The notes beneath the pieces were generated by a model that was not told the DNA's origin, made no database searches, and saw nothing but the letters and a program-made list of their open reading frames with translations. Position numbers and translations under genes: made by a program. Shown here in pieces: positions 12,809-14,405 of a stretch of 14,405 nucleotides of DNA. Numbering within the stretch: position 1 is the stretch's first letter; every line of letters begins with the position of its first letter. Source of the DNA: Bacteroidota bacterium (GTDB lineage Bacteria; Bacteroidota; Bacteroidia; Bacteroidales; B18-G4); NCBI GenBank assembly GCA_003648575.1, contig QMPN01000052.1, positions 1-14,405 on the forward strand, written 5' to 3'.

Positions 12809-14096
12809 GGAGAATTAATTTCCTGCTTAGGCTTTGATTGTTTGAACTCAAGCGTATAAAGTATATTCCTTTTAGCTTATCATTATTCCATATAATAGAG
12901 TGCTTTCCTTTATTTTCCGGACCCATATTCAATATTTCTACCACCCTGCCGAATATATCAACGATACTCAATTGGATATGTGTTGCTTCTTCAAGTTCAT
13001 ATTGGATGGTAACCGCACCCTCCGATGGGTTTGGAAAAGGGGGCAGAAGAGATACTCGGATATCGGATTTCGAATATCGAATATCGGATATCGAAACGAC
13101 TCCATTTTCCTGGTATGCGATCAATCCTGTATCTGCCGTGCCAATCCAGAGGTTGCCAAGTTCGTCTGCTGCCAGGGCCTGGATGTGCTCCGAAAGCAAG
13201 CCTGAATTTGTCGGAAGATAGGTGGTCCAGTCGGCACCATCGTACTTAATCAGGCCTTTGGAATGCCCGATCCAGGTGTTCCCGCTGTAGTCGAAGGTGA
13301 TATCGAAGACATATCCGATGGCCGTATCAGGGATGCCGGTGATATTTTCGTCATAAACAGTCCAGACTCCTGCGAAATAATTACAAAACACTCCATCACT
13401 GCCTACCCATACGCTGTTTTCGTGATTGATGGCGATGGTGGATGTGAAATACATTTCCACCGGCATGGCCGTGCCCGTCCAGTCGCCGGTGTATTTAAAT
13501 ATCGTATTTCCGGTGCCTCCGGCCCAGACTGAGTTATCCGGGCCGACATCTACACTGCTCAGGTAATCGGGAAGGATGGAGTTTCCGGAGTGATGTTGCT
13601 CCCATACAGATCCGTTGTACATAAAGAGTCCCTGGCCACCGGTGGTAGCCCAGATATTCCCGTAAAGATCAGATTCAATGCTGAAAACAGGAACATTAAC
13701 GCTAACAGGAAAAGGATGCTTTTCCCATATGCTGCCATCGAAGGAAGAAACTTCCCCGTGGTTGGTTCCAACCCATACCACATCATCTGCATCGATATGT
13801 ACAGATCCTATGAAATTTGAGTTTAAGCTGCTGTTCAGTGAGTCGTATACGAACCATGTATAGCCATCGAATACTGCCAGTCCGCCATCGGTACATATGC
13901 CACCCCCGCAAACGGGTTCTGTGCCTATCCATTTCCTTCCTTCTGCATCTACTTCAATATCGGAAATATACCTTGATGGAATGGTACAGGTCCATGGGTC
14001 CCAGTACATCCATGCAGGATTCTGGGATCGTGTGATCCCGCTCACCATCAGGAGGCCTATCACTAATATTATGTATCTGACGACAGGTCTCTTCAT
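12804..14096 (-). CDS. Secreted seven-bladed beta-propeller protein with T9SS sorting domain
   Basis: The 430-residue protein has an N-terminal signal sequence (basic MKRPVVR, then IILVIGLLMVSGI, likely cleaved near residue 24). Seven repeats of the two-component-regulator propeller type follow, with WxGT-like cores near residues 56, 107, 149, 191, 230, 275 and 317, each followed by an FDGxxW-like strand. A linker at about 331-350 and a type A T9SS C-terminal domain (352-430) complete it. The domain opens with PFPNPSEG and contains LSIVDIFGRVV, GKHSIIWN and KGIYFIRLSS, ending in SRKLILH. Such domains direct export through T9SS and surface attachment or release. The linker contains the 7-residue repeat SDIRYSK/SDIRVSL made by a DNA heptamer array. 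No enzymatic motif is seen; binding or sensing is guesswork. The ATG at 14096 is chosen because it directly begins the signal peptide. It follows the carboxyltransferase gene by 13 bases. Confidence 0.87.
   Translation of the reverse strand: MKRPVVRYIILVIGLLMVSGITRSQNPAWMYWDPWTCTIPSRYISDIEVDAEGRKWIGTEPVCGGGICTDGGLAVFDGYTWFVYDSLNSSLNSNFIGSVHIDADDVVWVGTNHGEVSSFDGSIWEKHPFPVSVNVPVFSIESDLYGNIWATTGGQGLFMYNGSVWEQHHSGNSILPDYLSSVDVGPDNSVWAGGTGNTIFKYTGDWTGTAMPVEMYFTSTIAINHENSVWVGSDGVFCNYFAGVWTVYDENITGIPDTAIGYVFDITFDYSGNTWIGHSKGLIKYDGADWTTYLPTNSGLLSEHIQALAADELGNLWIGTADTGLIAYQENGVVSISDIRYSKSDIRVSLLPPFPNPSEGAVTIQYELEEATHIQLSIVDIFGRVVEILNMGPENKGKHSIIWNNDKLKGIYFIRLSSNNQSLSRKLILH
13060..13094. repeat. Five tandem 7-bp repeats (ATATCGR) inside a coding region
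   Basis: ATATCGG (13060), ATTTCGA (13067), ATATCGA (13074), ATATCGG (13081) and ATATCGA (13088) are contiguous, with a degenerate unit just before (13053). Rotated, they differ by one base from the AGTATCG unit after lpxB. The unit is nearly its own reverse complement at the ATATCGAT-like core. Seven is not a multiple of three, so the array encodes a 7-residue repeat per three units. The reading frame stays open. Confidence 0.85.
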
Positions 14097-14109
14097 AAAT
14101 ATTGTTTTG

Positions 14110-14405
14110 TTACGCTTTCCTGAAATCGAGGATCCTTCCACGGTTTCGGCGCTTGTCGGGAAAGCGCAGGGCGTAGAACAGCCTCACATAGTAGGAGAGG
14201 AGGCCTTTAAGCTCCCTTCTTTTTACCAGGTGCTGGATCTTATCAGTTTCATAGAGTTTGTTGGTGGTGATGATGTCACGGTCGACACTGAATCCGCCGC
14301 CCATCACAACACGTGGCCCGGCAAATTCAACCAGGGCACCTTCTTCACCAATGATGATATCTCCCTGGGTCACATAGCTGGCGTACGCACCACCGGTGGT
14401 TGGAC
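14110..14405 (-). CDS. accD: Acetyl-CoA carboxylase carboxyltransferase subunit, C-terminal part (5' end outside window)
   Basis: The last 98 codons of a gene that continues beyond the window edge. The frame reads [33 protein letters not shown], where PTTGG-x-x-ASY, GDII-x-x-E-x-GAL and FAGPRV are hallmarks of the carboxyltransferase (crotonase-fold) beta domain that moves CO2 from biotin to acetyl-CoA in fatty acid synthesis. The tail (residues [34 protein letters not shown] and a basic end) is longer and more basic than that of E. coli AccD. An acyl-CoA or fused AccDA-type carboxyltransferase therefore cannot be excluded. The GTG at 14373 is internal, not a start: the frame is open upstream of it and carries the conserved motif. 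Stop is TAA at 14112 to 14110. Confidence 0.82.
   Translation of the reverse strand, partial: PTTGGAYASYVTQGDIIIGEEGALVEFAGPRVVMGGGFSVDRDIITTNKLYETDKIQHLVKRRELKGLLSYYVRLFYALRFPDKRRNRGRILDFRKA

Noticed and set aside
13053..13094. Possible frameshift or assembly error at the in-gene repeat
   Set aside because: The frame runs on both sides into a proper propeller end and a complete sorting domain, so the unit count as given is consistent with a functional gene.
14110..14373. An 87-codon gene starting at GTG 14373
   Set aside because: The frame is open to the window edge and upstream codons give [10 protein letters not shown], the conserved carboxyltransferase motif, so this is the end of a longer gene.

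Overview
The window looks like a chromosomal piece of a Bacteroidota bacterium, probably of the Bacteroidales/Marinilabiliales kind. Four promoters carry an exact TAnnTTTG -7 box, the signature of this phylum's primary sigma factor, each followed by C. There is a PorT-like type IX secretion (T9SS) protein and a secreted protein with a T9SS C-terminal sorting domain. The lipid A/Kdo/heptose genes indicate a Gram-negative envelope. The gene order DUF2520 - kdsC - ubiA - maf - surE - small membrane protein - lpxB - comEC is one I associate with Bacteroidota. Genus-level placement is not possible from the sequence alone.

Layout. Bases 1-3795 (+): a one-TM protein, a class I aminotransferase, the heptose-7-phosphate kinase (hldA/rfaE1) and PorT. 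Bases 3831-5490 (-): an ECF sigma factor with a strong terminator, preceded by a MerR-type regulator with a C-terminal B12-binding module of the CarH/LitR type. Bases 5571-10534 (+): a tight operon with overlaps or gaps of at most 24 bases, containing a DUF2520 Rossmann protein, KdsC, a UbiA prenyltransferase, Maf, SurE, a small membrane protein and LpxB. A 212-base repeat-rich gap follows, then comEC (10747-12786, +). Convergent to it on the minus strand are a beta-propeller T9SS cargo protein and the 3' end of an acetyl-CoA carboxylase carboxyltransferase gene that runs off the window.

How the genes fit together. HldA (inner-core heptose), KdsC (Kdo) and LpxB (lipid A) are envelope assembly. 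PorT and the sorting-domain protein are machine and cargo of T9SS. The CarH-like regulator next to an ECF sigma factor without an anti-sigma gene looks like a B12- and possibly light-sensing switch. It recalls LitR/LitS, but no carotenoid genes are in the window.

The most unusual structural feature is a family of in-phase 7-bp tandem repeats (loose consensus RGTNYCN on one strand). Arrays start 2-4 bases after the stop codons at 604, 3795 and 10534. One array is interrupted by a GC-rich hairpin. A related array lies inside the reading frame of the T9SS cargo gene, in the linker before the sorting domain, where it gives a 7-residue protein repeat. This resembles the heptanucleotide STRRs of cyanobacteria and is the best candidate here for something undescribed.
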